Shown: piece by piece, positions 12,361 to 20,109 of the stretch
Position numbering within the stretch: position 1 is the stretch's first letter
How the letters are laid out: the number at the start of each line of letters is the position of its first letter
IMG/VR virus record: IMGVR_UViG_3300010430_000170
Location: 1 to 40,529 of that record
From: a virus
Direction: 5' to 3' (one strand)
Length of the DNA stretch: 40,529 bases
The notes under the pieces: generated by a model
What the model saw: only the letters and a program-made list of their open reading frames with translations
Databases searched by the model: none
What the model was told of the DNA's origin: nothing
Translations under genes and position numbers: made by a program

Positions 12361-12419
12361 ATGGGGCTCCTGGAGGAGGTAGTGCGCATAGTGGGGTTCG
12401 ATCCCCTAACCCTGTACCA
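12361..12419 (+). other. 59-nt tRNA-like element with T-arm and CCA
   Basis: The 3' part is exactly tRNA-like: T-stem TGGGG (12386 region), T-loop TTCGATC, T-stem CCCTA, acceptor strand ACCCTGT, A, CCA ending at 12419. No normal 5' half exists. The best local partner for the acceptor is ATGGGGC at 12361-12367 (three G-C, one A-U, two G.U, one mismatch), leaving only about 24 bases between, enough for one hairpin (CTCC/GGAG). Alternatively AGAGGGT at 12258 pairs with six of seven acceptor bases, making the whole 12258-12419 one interrupted tRNA. It may be a minimal tRNA mimic or a tRNA relic. Confidence 0.45.
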
Positions 12420-12424
12420 ATTAA

Positions 12425-12500
12425 CGCAGAGTGGAGCAGTGGTCAGCTCGTTTGGTTCATACCCAGAAGGCCGGTGGTTCGAATCCGCCCTCTGCAACCA
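12425..12500 (+). tRNA. initiator-type tRNA-Met (CAU), CCA encoded
   Basis: A complete 76-nt cloverleaf: acceptor CGCAGAG/CTCTGCA, TG, D-stem GAGC/GCTC, anticodon stem TTTGG/CCAGA with loop TTCATAC, variable AGGCC, T-stem GGTGG/CCGCC with loop TTCGAAT, then A and CCA. Initiator marks are the unpaired C1xA72 at the acceptor end and A11-U24 in the D-stem. The anticodon stem has two of the three usual G-C pairs (G30-C40, G31-C39; the third position is U-A). It would be charged with Met, formylated and used for initiation. It begins five bases after the preceding CCA. Confidence 0.93.
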
Positions 12501-12741
12501 GGTTCGTTCTAGCCCGCCCGGTCTCTACGGCGACTGGGTACGCTAAAACAACACATGCAGTTAGTCCTGGGGGATCTGCCTAAACTCAAGCCCGGGGACA
12601 GCTTACGCAGGGACCAAGAGTCGCGAGTACACGTAGCTACTGGAAAACGCGGTGCCCGATCGCCACGCGCAACGATCACGGTAAGGAAGTGCAAATCTTC
12701 GACCCCTGCACCACTTTCAGCAGAGATGAACTGGAAACGGG
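12501..12741 (+). ncRNA. structured downstream part of the non-coding transcript
   Basis: No gene is supported. A 7-bp hairpin lies at 12517-12538 (CCCGGTC/GACTGGG). GTGCA/TGCAC pairs at 12689-12711 around a TTCGACC sequence followed by TGCACCA, which resembles a tRNA 3' end, and GCAGGGA at 12607 could pair with CCCCTGC at 12703-12709. The distance (107 nt) and the missing T-stem speak against a functional tRNA, so I annotate only structured RNA of unknown role, possibly containing a tRNA relic. Confidence 0.35.
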
Positions 12742-12766
12742 CCCCTTGCAATCGCAGGGGGTTTTT
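12742..12766 (+). terminator. Rho-independent terminator of the RNA region
   Basis: CCCCTTGC (12742-12749), loop AATC, GCAGGGGG (12754-12761), then five T. The 8-bp stem has one G.U pair. It ends the transcript from 12054 just before the terminase operon. Confidence 0.88.
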
Positions 12767-12774
12767 CGTATACT
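12746..12774 (+). promoter_or_regulatory. late promoter overlapping the terminator (weak -35)
   Basis: TATACT (12769-12774) matches the -10 box in five of six bases. TTGCAA, a partial -35, lies 17 bases upstream at 12746-12751, inside the terminator stem. A start about seven bases after the -10 falls on or next to the ATG at 12781, so the mRNA would have no leader. It would drive the packaging and structural genes. Confidence 0.6.
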
Positions 12775-12780
12775 GAGAAT

Positions 12781-13140
12781 ATGAGCAATGTACCGATGCC
12801 ACCGAACCCGTTAGCGCCGGAGCCGTCAGAGGTTACCGATTACGCAGAGATGACGGAAGACGATGTGAGGGAGATGGCCCGAAAGCTATCGCCTCGTATT
12901 TTGAACGAACTCTCGAACATAGCGATGGGTAGAGTAAAAGACGCGTCACCGTCCGTGCGCGTAGCAGCAGCGAAAGAAATTCTAGATCGTGGCCTAGGTA
13001 AGGCGGCTCAGTTTGTAGAGGTGTCCACGTCCATGTCTCAGATTGTCTCTCAGCTGCAGCAGATCCAGACAGTCGAATCGACAGCTGAAGAGGTTGTAGA
13101 GGTTCTACCTGCACCGAAACCTGGAGGAGGACTATTTTAA
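12781..13140 (+). CDS. terS: terminase small subunit
   Basis: 119-aa protein directly before the large terminase, in the usual place and size. Proline-rich N-terminus, acidic helix (EMTEDDVREMARKLSPRIL), then a helical stretch typical of many phage TerS proteins (DASPSVRVAAAKEILDRGLG) and a C-terminal Gln-rich helix. It recognises the packaging site on phage DNA and loads TerL. The upstream sequence has no Shine-Dalgarno and the -10 box ends six bases before the ATG, so leaderless initiation is likely unless a longer transcript reads through. Its stop overlaps the TerL start (TAATG). Confidence 0.75.
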   Translation: MSNVPMPPNPLAPEPSEVTDYAEMTEDDVREMARKLSPRILNELSNIAMGRVKDASPSVRVAAAKEILDRGLGKAAQFVEVSTSMSQIVSQLQQIQTVESTAEEVVEVLPAPKPGGGLF

Positions 13141-14684
13141 TGGCACAGGACGCGAACCAGATGATTGCTGACTTTCTGCACTCCTGCAGAAACGACCCCT
13201 TAAAATACGTACTGGGCGCGTTCCCATGGAATACGGAGCCGTCGATTCAGGTAGCGGAACTCCACCCGAAGTATCGAGAGCGCTTTCCGAACGTAAAGTA
13301 TGGCCCGGATCTGTGGCAATGTGAATATCTCGAACAGCTCGGTGAACAGATTAAAGCAAACGAATTTAACGGCCGGGACGCAGTGAAACCGATCCGGTTC
13401 TCCACCGTCTCAGGTCACGGTATTGGTAAGTCCACGATCAGCGCGTGGCTCGTAAAGTTTATTTTAGATACACGCCCGATGTCTGTCGGGACCGTCACAG
13501 CGAACACAGCGCCCCAGCTGCGTACGAAGACATGGGCTGAGGTCGGTAAGTGGCACAACATGAGTTTGACGAAAGACTGGTTTAAATACTCGAACTCCAC
13601 CAGCGTAATGTCGCTCGTCCACAGTGACCCGGAACTGAAAGAGAAATGGAAGTGTTTCGCACAGACCTGTGACCCTACGAACTCTGAGGCGTTTGCTGGA
13701 CAGCACAGTAGCGCGACGTCGTTCTATATCTTTGACGAGGCCTCTAAGATCGACCAGAAACTATTCGAAGTACGCGAGGGTGGCCTGATCGGTGGAGAAC
13801 CGATGGTATTCGACTTCGGTAACGGTACGAGAAACACCGGCCGCTTCTACGAAAACTGCGTCGGGAAGTACTCGGATTTGTATACAGTATTCCAGATTGA
13901 TTCACGCCAGGCGCAGCGTGTAAATAAAGCTAAGGTCGAAGAGGACATTAAAGTCTACGGGGCGGACAGTGACTACGTCCGCGTACGTTGGAGAGGCCTA
14001 TTCCCAGCTCAGTCGACAAACCAGTTTATAAGCGCCTCTGCCGTGCGAGAAGCAAGCGAGCGAGAGGCTATTACAGATCACCGAACCGATCCGCTCATTA
14101 TCGGTGTTGACGTGGCCCGCAGTATGTCGGGGGACGAGACGATCATTTATCCTCGCATCGGTTATGATTGTCGCTCATTCGCCCCTCGACGCTACAGGGG
14201 ACTCAATTCGATTCAGATTGCGGATAAGGTCTCTGACATGGTCAGGGAATTCCAACACATCAATAAACGCTGCTCAGCGATCTTTGTGGATATGGGCGGT
14301 GGCTATGGTGGCGGTGTGTATGACCAGCTGCAGAAAATGGGCCTCAACCCGACAGGCGTCCACCCGGGCCGTACTGCGTTTAACGACGTTACGTACTCTC
14401 TCCGTATCGACGAGTGCTGGGGCGGGGTTAAAGATAATATCCAGCACCTACTGTTGCCGCACGGCACCACTAAGGACGGAGCTGAGCTTTTCGACCAGTT
14501 GACACAGCGCGAATATGGGCATACACTGAAAGAACAGGTACGGCTGGAGCCGAAAGAACAGTTTGCAGATCGAATTGGCCAGTCACCCGACATCACAGAT
14601 GCTTTGGCAATGACGTTTGGTAGACCGGTACACGATGACGCTAGCGACGGGCCCGCCTTCGTATACATAGAAGGAGATTTTTAA
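13140..14684 (+). CDS. terL: terminase large subunit
   Basis: 514-aa DNA-packaging motor and nuclease. ATPase: Walker A GHGIGKS near residues 92-98, Walker B FYIFDEAS near 194-201. RNase H-like nuclease: first Asp in IIGVDVARS near 322, second in AIFVDMGGGYGGG near 382, third in DITDALAM near 484. Length and motif order are normal. It docks on the portal at 14963-16615. GGAGGAGG lies 8 bases before the ATG. Confidence 0.95.
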   Translation: MAQDANQMIADFLHSCRNDPLKYVLGAFPWNTEPSIQVAELHPKYRERFPNVKYGPDLWQCEYLEQLGEQIKANEFNGRDAVKPIRFSTVSGHGIGKSTISAWLVKFILDTRPMSVGTVTANTAPQLRTKTWAEVGKWHNMSLTKDWFKYSNSTSVMSLVHSDPELKEKWKCFAQTCDPTNSEAFAGQHSSATSFYIFDEASKIDQKLFEVREGGLIGGEPMVFDFGNGTRNTGRFYENCVGKYSDLYTVFQIDSRQAQRVNKAKVEEDIKVYGADSDYVRVRWRGLFPAQSTNQFISASAVREASEREAITDHRTDPLIIGVDVARSMSGDETIIYPRIGYDCRSFAPRRYRGLNSIQIADKVSDMVREFQHINKRCSAIFVDMGGGYGGGVYDQLQKMGLNPTGVHPGRTAFNDVTYSLRIDECWGGVKDNIQHLLLPHGTTKDGAELFDQLTQREYGHTLKEQVRLEPKEQFADRIGQSPDITDALAMTFGRPVHDDASDGPAFVYIEGDF

Positions 14685-14959
14685 TGTCAGACCCAGCAAC
14701 AGCAGCGATCATCGCAGCCTCAGTCATCAGCGCCGGTTCAGCAGTAGCCATCGCTACACGAGACCCAGTTCAGCCAGCTCTACAGCAAGCAGTCACGCGA
14801 GACCCGACAGTCGCGCAGCGCTCCACAGAAGACCGCGCGCGCCGCCGAGCCATAGCCTCTGCCGGCCGACAGTCTACGATCCTCACGTCTCAGTCAGGAT
14901 TATCCGGAGCCGGGACACAGGCTGGCGGTACTGCACTTAAATCTATCTTGGGGAGCTAA
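14684..14959 (+). CDS. small virion-associated protein between terminase and portal
   Basis: 91-aa Ala/Ser/Gly-rich protein with a hydrophobic start (PATAAIIAASVISAGSAVAI), a basic middle and a GLSGAGTQAGG tail. Small proteins with this start and a TILTS motif are regular neighbours of portal genes in podovirus-type genomes; they are probably minor head or ejected proteins, function unproven. TAATG overlap with TerL. Confidence 0.7.
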   Translation: MSDPATAAIIAASVISAGSAVAIATRDPVQPALQQAVTRDPTVAQRSTEDRARRRAIASAGRQSTILTSQSGLSGAGTQAGGTALKSILGS

Positions 14960-14962
14960 ACA

Positions 14963-16615
14963 GTGACAGACGGAATCCACAGCCGCATTAAGGGATGCGA
15001 GTCGCTGAAGAAAGAGCTGGACCTAGAGCGTAATTATTTCGATGACTACGCTCAAGAGCTTGCCCTATCTATTGACCCCCGACGCGGAGATTTCTTTGAG
15101 TCAGATTCGAAGGAACGCGGGCGTCGTAAAGATCAGAAATTTATTAACAACACGGTTTTAAAAGCCCGACGCATTTGCGTCAGCGGCATGATCGCGGGTA
15201 CGTCAAGCCCGTCTAAACCGTGGTTTAAGCTCGAGACTGTCGACCGTCAGCTGATGCGTTCGGGTAACGTGCGCGAGTGGGCTCACGAGGTGGAGAACAC
15301 GGTTAAGACGATCCTGAACGAGAGTAAGTTCTACAGAGCGATTAATAAGTTCCTGACGGAGCTCACGACGTTCAGTACCGCTGTTGTGGTTCAGGAGGAC
15401 GATTTCGACAGCGTGGTGCGGTTTAAAGTGCCTACGTGGGGTACGTTCTGGCTTGGCTACGATCACCGCGATAACCTCTCGGTGTTTATCCTAGAGACTA
15501 AAATGTTTGCACGGCAGCTTGCCGGCGAGTTCGGTAAAGAAAACTTGCCGGATGAGATCCAGAAAGAGATCGACAACGGGAGCTCGGAAGCACGACACGC
15601 GGTGACGCAGTGTATCGAGCTGAACCCGGACTTCGACGAAGACAAGTTGGAGTCTCGCTTTAAGCGGTACCGTTCGATTAAGTACCTATCTAAGCATACG
15701 AGCCACCCGCCGCTATCAGAGCGAGGGTTTGACCAGATGCCAGCGTTTGCTGTGCGATGGGAGACAGTAGGTGAGGAAGCTTATGGTACGGGTGGGCCAG
15801 GAATGGTTGCACTGGGCGATAACAACGGTCTGCAGGAGCAGGAGCGCATTAAGGCGAAAGGTGTGGCTAGAACAGTTAGCCCGCTACTGAAAGGCCCTCC
15901 TGGCTTGAAGAATTTGAATAACAAAAACCTGACGTCTGGCCTGATCGCATACGACGATAACGCGAACCGTGAAGGCCTTCAGCCGGTATTCACAGTAGAC
16001 CAGCGACTGGGTGAGCTACGCGAGGATATGGCCGCGACTGAGCGCCGTATTGACGAAGCGTTCTTCGTGGACTTATTCCAGACGATCTCGTCTCTCGAGG
16101 GTATTCAGCCGCGTAACGAGCTGGAGCTGACGTCTCGAAATCAGGAGAGTCTAACAGTACTCGGCCCAGTGCTTGAGGCGATCCAGACAGACCTGCTGAC
16201 AGGCGTATTGCAACGTATTTACAACCGTGCTGACGAGGCGGGGCTCCTACCTCCGCTTCCTCCTGAGCTCGAGGGTGGCTCTCTTGAAATCCGTTTCATC
16301 GGCTCCCTCGCTCAGGCACAGCGTTCTTCAGACGCAGCGAACATCATCGACTTCGCGAACGTAGTAGGCGCTCTTGTAGGCGCTGGGTTCGAGGCGGCGA
16401 AAGACAAGCTAGACGTCGACGCCACGATCGACAATTACAGCCAGTTTACAGGCGTAGTGCCGGATGTTGTGGTAAGTTCTGAGGAGGCGCAGCAAACACG
16501 CGAGGGGCGCGCACAGCTCCAAGCAGGAGCGGCGCAGCTAGAAGCACAAAACCAGCAAGCTAGCGCGAACGTACAGAACGCGTCAGCTGCTAAAATGGTG
16601 AATGAGATCGAGTAA
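14963..16615 (+). CDS. portal / head-to-tail connecting protein
   Basis: 550-aa portal of the podovirus head-tail connector family. It forms the dodecameric ring at one capsid vertex and the docking point for terminase and tail. Supporting sequence: RNYFDDYAQELALSIDPR near residue 24, FINNTVLKARRICVSGMIAG near 60, SSPSKPWFKL near 82, DEAFFVDLFQTI near 363, and a long Gln/Ala-rich helical C-terminus. The start is GTG at 14963 behind GGGGAG. Length fits the family. Confidence 0.9.
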   Translation: MTDGIHSRIKGCESLKKELDLERNYFDDYAQELALSIDPRRGDFFESDSKERGRRKDQKFINNTVLKARRICVSGMIAGTSSPSKPWFKLETVDRQLMRSGNVREWAHEVENTVKTILNESKFYRAINKFLTELTTFSTAVVVQEDDFDSVVRFKVPTWGTFWLGYDHRDNLSVFILETKMFARQLAGEFGKENLPDEIQKEIDNGSSEARHAVTQCIELNPDFDEDKLESRFKRYRSIKYLSKHTSHPPLSERGFDQMPAFAVRWETVGEEAYGTGGPGMVALGDNNGLQEQERIKAKGVARTVSPLLKGPPGLKNLNNKNLTSGLIAYDDNANREGLQPVFTVDQRLGELREDMAATERRIDEAFFVDLFQTISSLEGIQPRNELELTSRNQESLTVLGPVLEAIQTDLLTGVLQRIYNRADEAGLLPPLPPELEGGSLEIRFIGSLAQAQRSSDAANIIDFANVVGALVGAGFEAAKDKLDVDATIDNYSQFTGVVPDVVVSSEEAQQTREGRAQLQAGAAQLEAQNQQASANVQNASAAKMVNEIE

Positions 16616-16941
16616 TGATAGACATTGAGCTAATCGCGGGTACGGAAGAGGGCAGGCGGTTTTTATACGAACTGGTCGCCCAGCACGACGGGTTTGCGGA
16701 CGCATACGTACGCGGGAACTCGGTCGAAGACAACATTTTTCTCGCAGGGAGTAAAGCAGTGGTGACGCCTCTGGTAAAGCAACTGTTGCAAAAACCTGCG
16801 ATTCTGAATACAATGATAGTAGAACATGCTGAAAGGGAGACTAATGAGCGAATCAAACGACAGCACAAACAACACAGAGATGACAACAGCGTCGAGCACC
16901 GAGACCGAGACGACTTCGGAGAATACGGAAGCGACGACTGA
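16615..16941 (+). CDS. Bbp19-like protein
   Basis: 108-aa protein. Residues 10-65 follow the Bbp19 family layout: EEGRRFLYELVAQHDGF, then SVEDNIFLAGSKAVVTPLVK; in BPP-1 and relatives this small protein lies between portal and scaffold genes. The start overlaps the portal stop (TAATG). The last 32 residues overlap the scaffold gene by 98 bases in another frame and are very hydrophilic (KRQHKQHRDDNSVEHRDRDD), so one stretch of DNA codes for two low-complexity protein ends. Confidence 0.7.
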   Translation: MIDIELIAGTEEGRRFLYELVAQHDGFADAYVRGNSVEDNIFLAGSKAVVTPLVKQLLQKPAILNTMIVEHAERETNERIKRQHKQHRDDNSVEHRDRDDFGEYGSDD

Positions 16942-17560
16942 GCTAACGGCAGCTGAGGAGAGTGGGGATGCGACGTCCACTACCGAAGGCGAGAAAACCG
17001 AAGAAACCGCTGACAAAAAGCCCGACGAAGGCAAAGCGGACGACAAAGATTCGGAAGCCGAAAAAGGCGATGACGATAAGAAGTCTGATGACAAGAAAGA
17101 CGCTGAACCGTTTACTCTAGACATCGATGAGAACAAAGTCAATGCCGAGCAAGCTAAGTCATTCGAAGAATTTGCTAACAAAATGGGCGCCTCTAAAGAG
17201 GACGCTCAACAGTTCTTAGACAATCACCTAGCAACGCAACAGAAAGCTCATGAAGAGCTCGTAAGCGGCTGGGCTGATGAGTCTAAAAAAGATTCAGAGT
17301 TTGGCGGGGAGAAGTACGGGGAAAACGTCGCTACCGCTAAAAAAGCTCTAAATAAATACGGAACGGACGAGTTGAAAACTCTCATGGACGCAACCGGTAT
17401 CGGTAGCCACCCAGAAGTTATCCGCGTGTTCTCTCGTATCGGTAAAGCAATGTCCGACGACAGCGTAGTTACCGGCAGTGGCGAGGCTACTAAAGCGCAA
17501 AATCTTTTAGATAAGCGCTATGATAGTCCTGGCATGGCGCAATTCAAAACAAAACAATAA
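16844..17560 (+). CDS. capsid scaffolding protein
   Basis: 238-aa acidic protein before the major capsid gene. The N-terminal ~85 residues are Thr/Glu/Asp/Lys-rich and probably disordered; the rest is helical, with WADESKKDSEFGGEKYGENV and DATGIGSHPEVIRVFSRIG, the pattern of podovirus scaffolds. It would template procapsid assembly and then leave or be degraded. ATG 16844 is chosen over in-frame 16826 because AGGGAGA precedes it at good distance. Confidence 0.85.
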   Translation: MSESNDSTNNTEMTTASSTETETTSENTEATTELTAAEESGDATSTTEGEKTEETADKKPDEGKADDKDSEAEKGDDDKKSDDKKDAEPFTLDIDENKVNAEQAKSFEEFANKMGASKEDAQQFLDNHLATQQKAHEELVSGWADESKKDSEFGGEKYGENVATAKKALNKYGTDELKTLMDATGIGSHPEVIRVFSRIGKAMSDDSVVTGSGEATKAQNLLDKRYDSPGMAQFKTKQ

Positions 17561-17572
17561 GGGAGTGGTGTT

Positions 17573-18574
17573 ATGGCGACACTAACTAACCAGAATCTCA
17601 CCCTGCTGGATCTTGCAAAGCGTACCGACCCTGATGGGACGCACGCGGACGTTATCGAGATCCTGAACGAGGACAATGAGATTCTTCAGGACATCGTGTT
17701 CACACAAGGTAACCTGGATACAGGCCACCGTACGACTATCCGTACAGGTCTTCCAGAGCCGACGTGGCGCGTGATTGGTAAAGGTGTACAACCTACCAAA
17801 ACTAAAACTGCTCAGATTGACTTCACGACAGGTATGCTCGAGAACTTCTCTGAGGTTGATGTAGAGCTTCTGAAGCTTCAGAAGGACGCTGCTATGTTCC
17901 GTAACCGCGAGGACGCGGGTATTGCACAAGGCATGCTTCACAAGATTGCCGAGACTCTGTTCTACGGTAACGAAGACATCAACACGGAAGAGTTCACAGG
18001 CCTTTCGTACTACTACTCAGACACGAGCGCTGACAGCGGTGATAACATCATCGACGGTGGCGGTACGGGTTCTGACAACGCTAGTATCTGGCTTGTTGGC
18101 TGGTCTGATAAGACTATCCACGGTATCGTACCTAAGAACGCACAAGCTGGTCTCGAGATCATGGATCTTGGCGACCGCGTTTCTGAGGAAGCCGGTGGTG
18201 CAGGCACCCGCCTACATGTGATGACTTCTAAGCTTCACATGAAAGCAGGTCTTGCGGTAGAAGACTGGCGTTATGGTGTTCGTATTGCGAACATTGACCG
18301 TTCAGAGCTATCTGGCGACATCAGCACCGGTGCTGACCTAGCCGACCTAATGTTCTCAGCGCTTGAGCGTCTTCCATCGACTCAGGGTGTACGCCCAGTG
18401 TTCTACATGGACCGCAAACTGCGTGAGATCCTCCGCAAGCAGCTATCTGCTAAGACTGCACAAAGTACATTAGAAACTCGCGACGTGGGAGGTACTCGTA
18501 CCTCTATGTTCAACGGCGACTTCCCGGTACGTGTAGTTGACGCGCTAGCTGTTGACGAAGCTCAAGTAACATAA
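17573..18574 (+). CDS. major capsid protein, GP7-like (BPP-1 type)
   Basis: 333-aa HK97-fold capsid protein. The start (MATLTNQNLTLLDLAKRTDP) and the block NEDNEILQDIVFTQGN, then TIRTGLPEPTWRVIGKGVQP, are typical of GP7-like capsid proteins of BPP-1 and P22-like podoviruses. It assembles the icosahedral shell with the cement protein encoded next. AAGGGAG lies before the ATG. No protease gene is seen nearby, consistent with capsids that mature without cleavage. Confidence 0.92.
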   Translation: MATLTNQNLTLLDLAKRTDPDGTHADVIEILNEDNEILQDIVFTQGNLDTGHRTTIRTGLPEPTWRVIGKGVQPTKTKTAQIDFTTGMLENFSEVDVELLKLQKDAAMFRNREDAGIAQGMLHKIAETLFYGNEDINTEEFTGLSYYYSDTSADSGDNIIDGGGTGSDNASIWLVGWSDKTIHGIVPKNAQAGLEIMDLGDRVSEEAGGAGTRLHVMTSKLHMKAGLAVEDWRYGVRIANIDRSELSGDISTGADLADLMFSALERLPSTQGVRPVFYMDRKLREILRKQLSAKTAQSTLETRDVGGTRTSMFNGDFPVRVVDALAVDEAQVT

Positions 18575-18591
18575 TAGGAAGGAAGTGACCT

Positions 18592-19041
18592 ATGATTAAA
18601 GATGCTAACAACACGTTCGCTGACGGCGTTGCCACTGGTAACATCGGTACGAACCTAGTTGGCGATGTGATGGACCTCGAGCAGGTTCGTGACATCGGTG
18701 CTGGTAAGCCAGTGTACCTAACAGTGCACGCTGTGGAAGACATCACAGCTGGCGCCGGCGGTACGTACCAAGTCGTACTAACTTCTGCAGACGACGCAGC
18801 TCTGACTACCAACCCGGTAAATCACCTGACGTCTGCTGAGCTAGACGCTGCTGCGACTATCGCTGCAGGTACAGCAATCCTCAAGGTAGCTCTTCCAATG
18901 GAAGACCCTGAGTACAAACAATATGTCGGTATCCGTGAGATCGTTGGTACAGCGAACACGACTGCCGGTTCAATTGACGCATTCCTAACCCTTGATGCAC
19001 GCAGCTACAAAGCGTACCCTCAAGGCAAGCGATTCGTCTAA
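18592..19041 (+). CDS. Bbp16-like capsid cement protein
   Basis: 149-aa, beta-rich protein directly after the capsid gene. The start with DLEQVRDIGAGKPVYLTVHA, an internal TYQVVLTSADDAAL and the end YVGIREIVGTANTTAGSIDA correspond to the Bbp16 family that decorates BPP-1-type capsids as trimers or dimers. It stabilises the shell. A ribosome binding site (AGGAAGG) precedes the ATG. Confidence 0.8.
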   Translation: MIKDANNTFADGVATGNIGTNLVGDVMDLEQVRDIGAGKPVYLTVHAVEDITAGAGGTYQVVLTSADDAALTTNPVNHLTSAELDAAATIAAGTAILKVALPMEDPEYKQYVGIREIVGTANTTAGSIDAFLTLDARSYKAYPQGKRFV

Positions 19042-19060
19042 CTGATATGGAGAAATAACG

Positions 19061-19483
19061 ATGAAAGTACGACTACAACGTAACTTCTTCGCTCCTAACG
19101 GAATCATCTACCGTGCTGTCAAAGGCGGCACGGTGGACATTCCTAATGAGCTGAAAGATGTCCTACCTTCAACTGCGCGAGGCGTTGACGGTAAACTAAT
19201 TAAAGACGGTAGCACAACTGTGACTAAGAAGGCTGCGAAAGCGCAGATCGAACAAGTTGCGGAAACTAAGGCCCCTGTACAGGAAGAGCCTAAGTTTAAC
19301 CGTGCTGAAGCTATGCAAGAAGCTAAAGACCTCGGTCTCAAGCCAGCCGGCAACATTTCAAACGTAGCGTTGAAAGAGCTTCTGGAAGCTGCTAAAACTG
19401 CGGAAACGGAAGAGACTGCAGAAACGGAAACTGAAACCGAAGAAGAAGCGGCGCCAAGCGCAGCTGACCTTCTGCAGAAGTAA
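19061..19483 (+). CDS. hypothetical virion-region protein with LEM/SAP-like helix pair
   Basis: 140-aa protein. The first 50 residues are beta-like (MKVRLQRNFFAPNGIIYRAV). A helical pair follows near residues 87-112 (RAEAMQEAKDLGLKPAGNI, then LKELLEAAK), in the style of HeH/SAP-type motifs of small phage head proteins, then an acidic Glu/Thr tail. Role unknown; its place suggests head completion. Confidence 0.65.
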   Translation: MKVRLQRNFFAPNGIIYRAVKGGTVDIPNELKDVLPSTARGVDGKLIKDGSTTVTKKAAKAQIEQVAETKAPVQEEPKFNRAEAMQEAKDLGLKPAGNISNVALKELLEAAKTAETEETAETETETEEEAAPSAADLLQK

Positions 19484-19507
19484 CCTAAAGAACGAAAGGA
19501 GCCCGGC

Positions 19508-20107
19508 ATGGCAAAGATCACATCCCCAGTAGAAGCTGCGAGAAGTGCGCTTGCTATATCGGGTTCCCGTTCTTCTAATATCGAGAGCTTAACGGAATCG
19601 ACGCCGCACGCAGCGCAAGCGAGATTGTGGTATGATACGTCCCGCCTAGAAGTCCTAGGCAGTCACGACTGGACGTTCGCCCGTAAAATTCAAGCTCTAT
19701 CGCTAGCTTCAGCCGACCCGATTGACGAGTACGCGTTCAGGTACGTACTACCGAACGACCATCTCCAGACGCACCGAATCATGAACCCGCAGGGGCTTCA
19801 GCTCCCACCGTCTGAGAGCCTTCGTCAGACAATTGACGGTCAGGCCACCATTCTTACTAATATCGACCAAGCCCGCCTGTACTACACTGCAGACATCGAG
19901 GATCTTAACCTGTACCCACCTTTAGTGCTTTCAGCATGGATCCAACTGTACGCGTCGTACATCTCGGCATCGACCAACGAAAAAGGTGCGCGTAGCGCTA
20001 ACCTACTAAAGCAGTACGAGCGTGTTCTAGCGACCGCCCAAGCCCAAGACGCGAACCAAGATACATCACCAGAGCAGCAAGAGCCTAGCTGGATTTCAGG
20101 GAGGTAA
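19508..20107 (+). CDS. tail tubular protein A (gp11-like adaptor)
   Basis: 199-aa protein in the TTA position before TTB. Features: SPVEAARSALAISGSRS at the start, ARLWYDTSRLEVLGSHDWTF near residues 38-57, FRYVLPNDHLQTHRI near 77-91, and YYTADIEDLNLYPPLVLSAW near 125-145, all typical of podovirus head-tail adaptors. It binds below the portal and joins it to the nozzle protein. The gap to TTB is two bases. Confidence 0.88.
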   Translation: MAKITSPVEAARSALAISGSRSSNIESLTESTPHAAQARLWYDTSRLEVLGSHDWTFARKIQALSLASADPIDEYAFRYVLPNDHLQTHRIMNPQGLQLPPSESLRQTIDGQATILTNIDQARLYYTADIEDLNLYPPLVLSAWIQLYASYISASTNEKGARSANLLKQYERVLATAQAQDANQDTSPEQQEPSWISGR

Positions 20108-20109
20108 AT

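Noticed and set aside
12258-12419. Group I intron inside a tRNA.
   Set aside because: The GGGACTAGA and GATGATATGCTC stretches recall group I core strings, but no P3-P7 pairing set could be built and the size is too small.
12091-12546. Several 60-65 aa frames across the RNA region.
   Set aside because: They lack ribosome binding sites and run through the tRNA and the structured RNAs.
12607-12713. A third tRNA: GCAGGGA ... CCCCTGC-A-CCA.
   Set aside because: Acceptor pairs six of seven, but the span is 107 nt, the T-stem cannot form around TTCGACC, and no anticodon arm is convincing.
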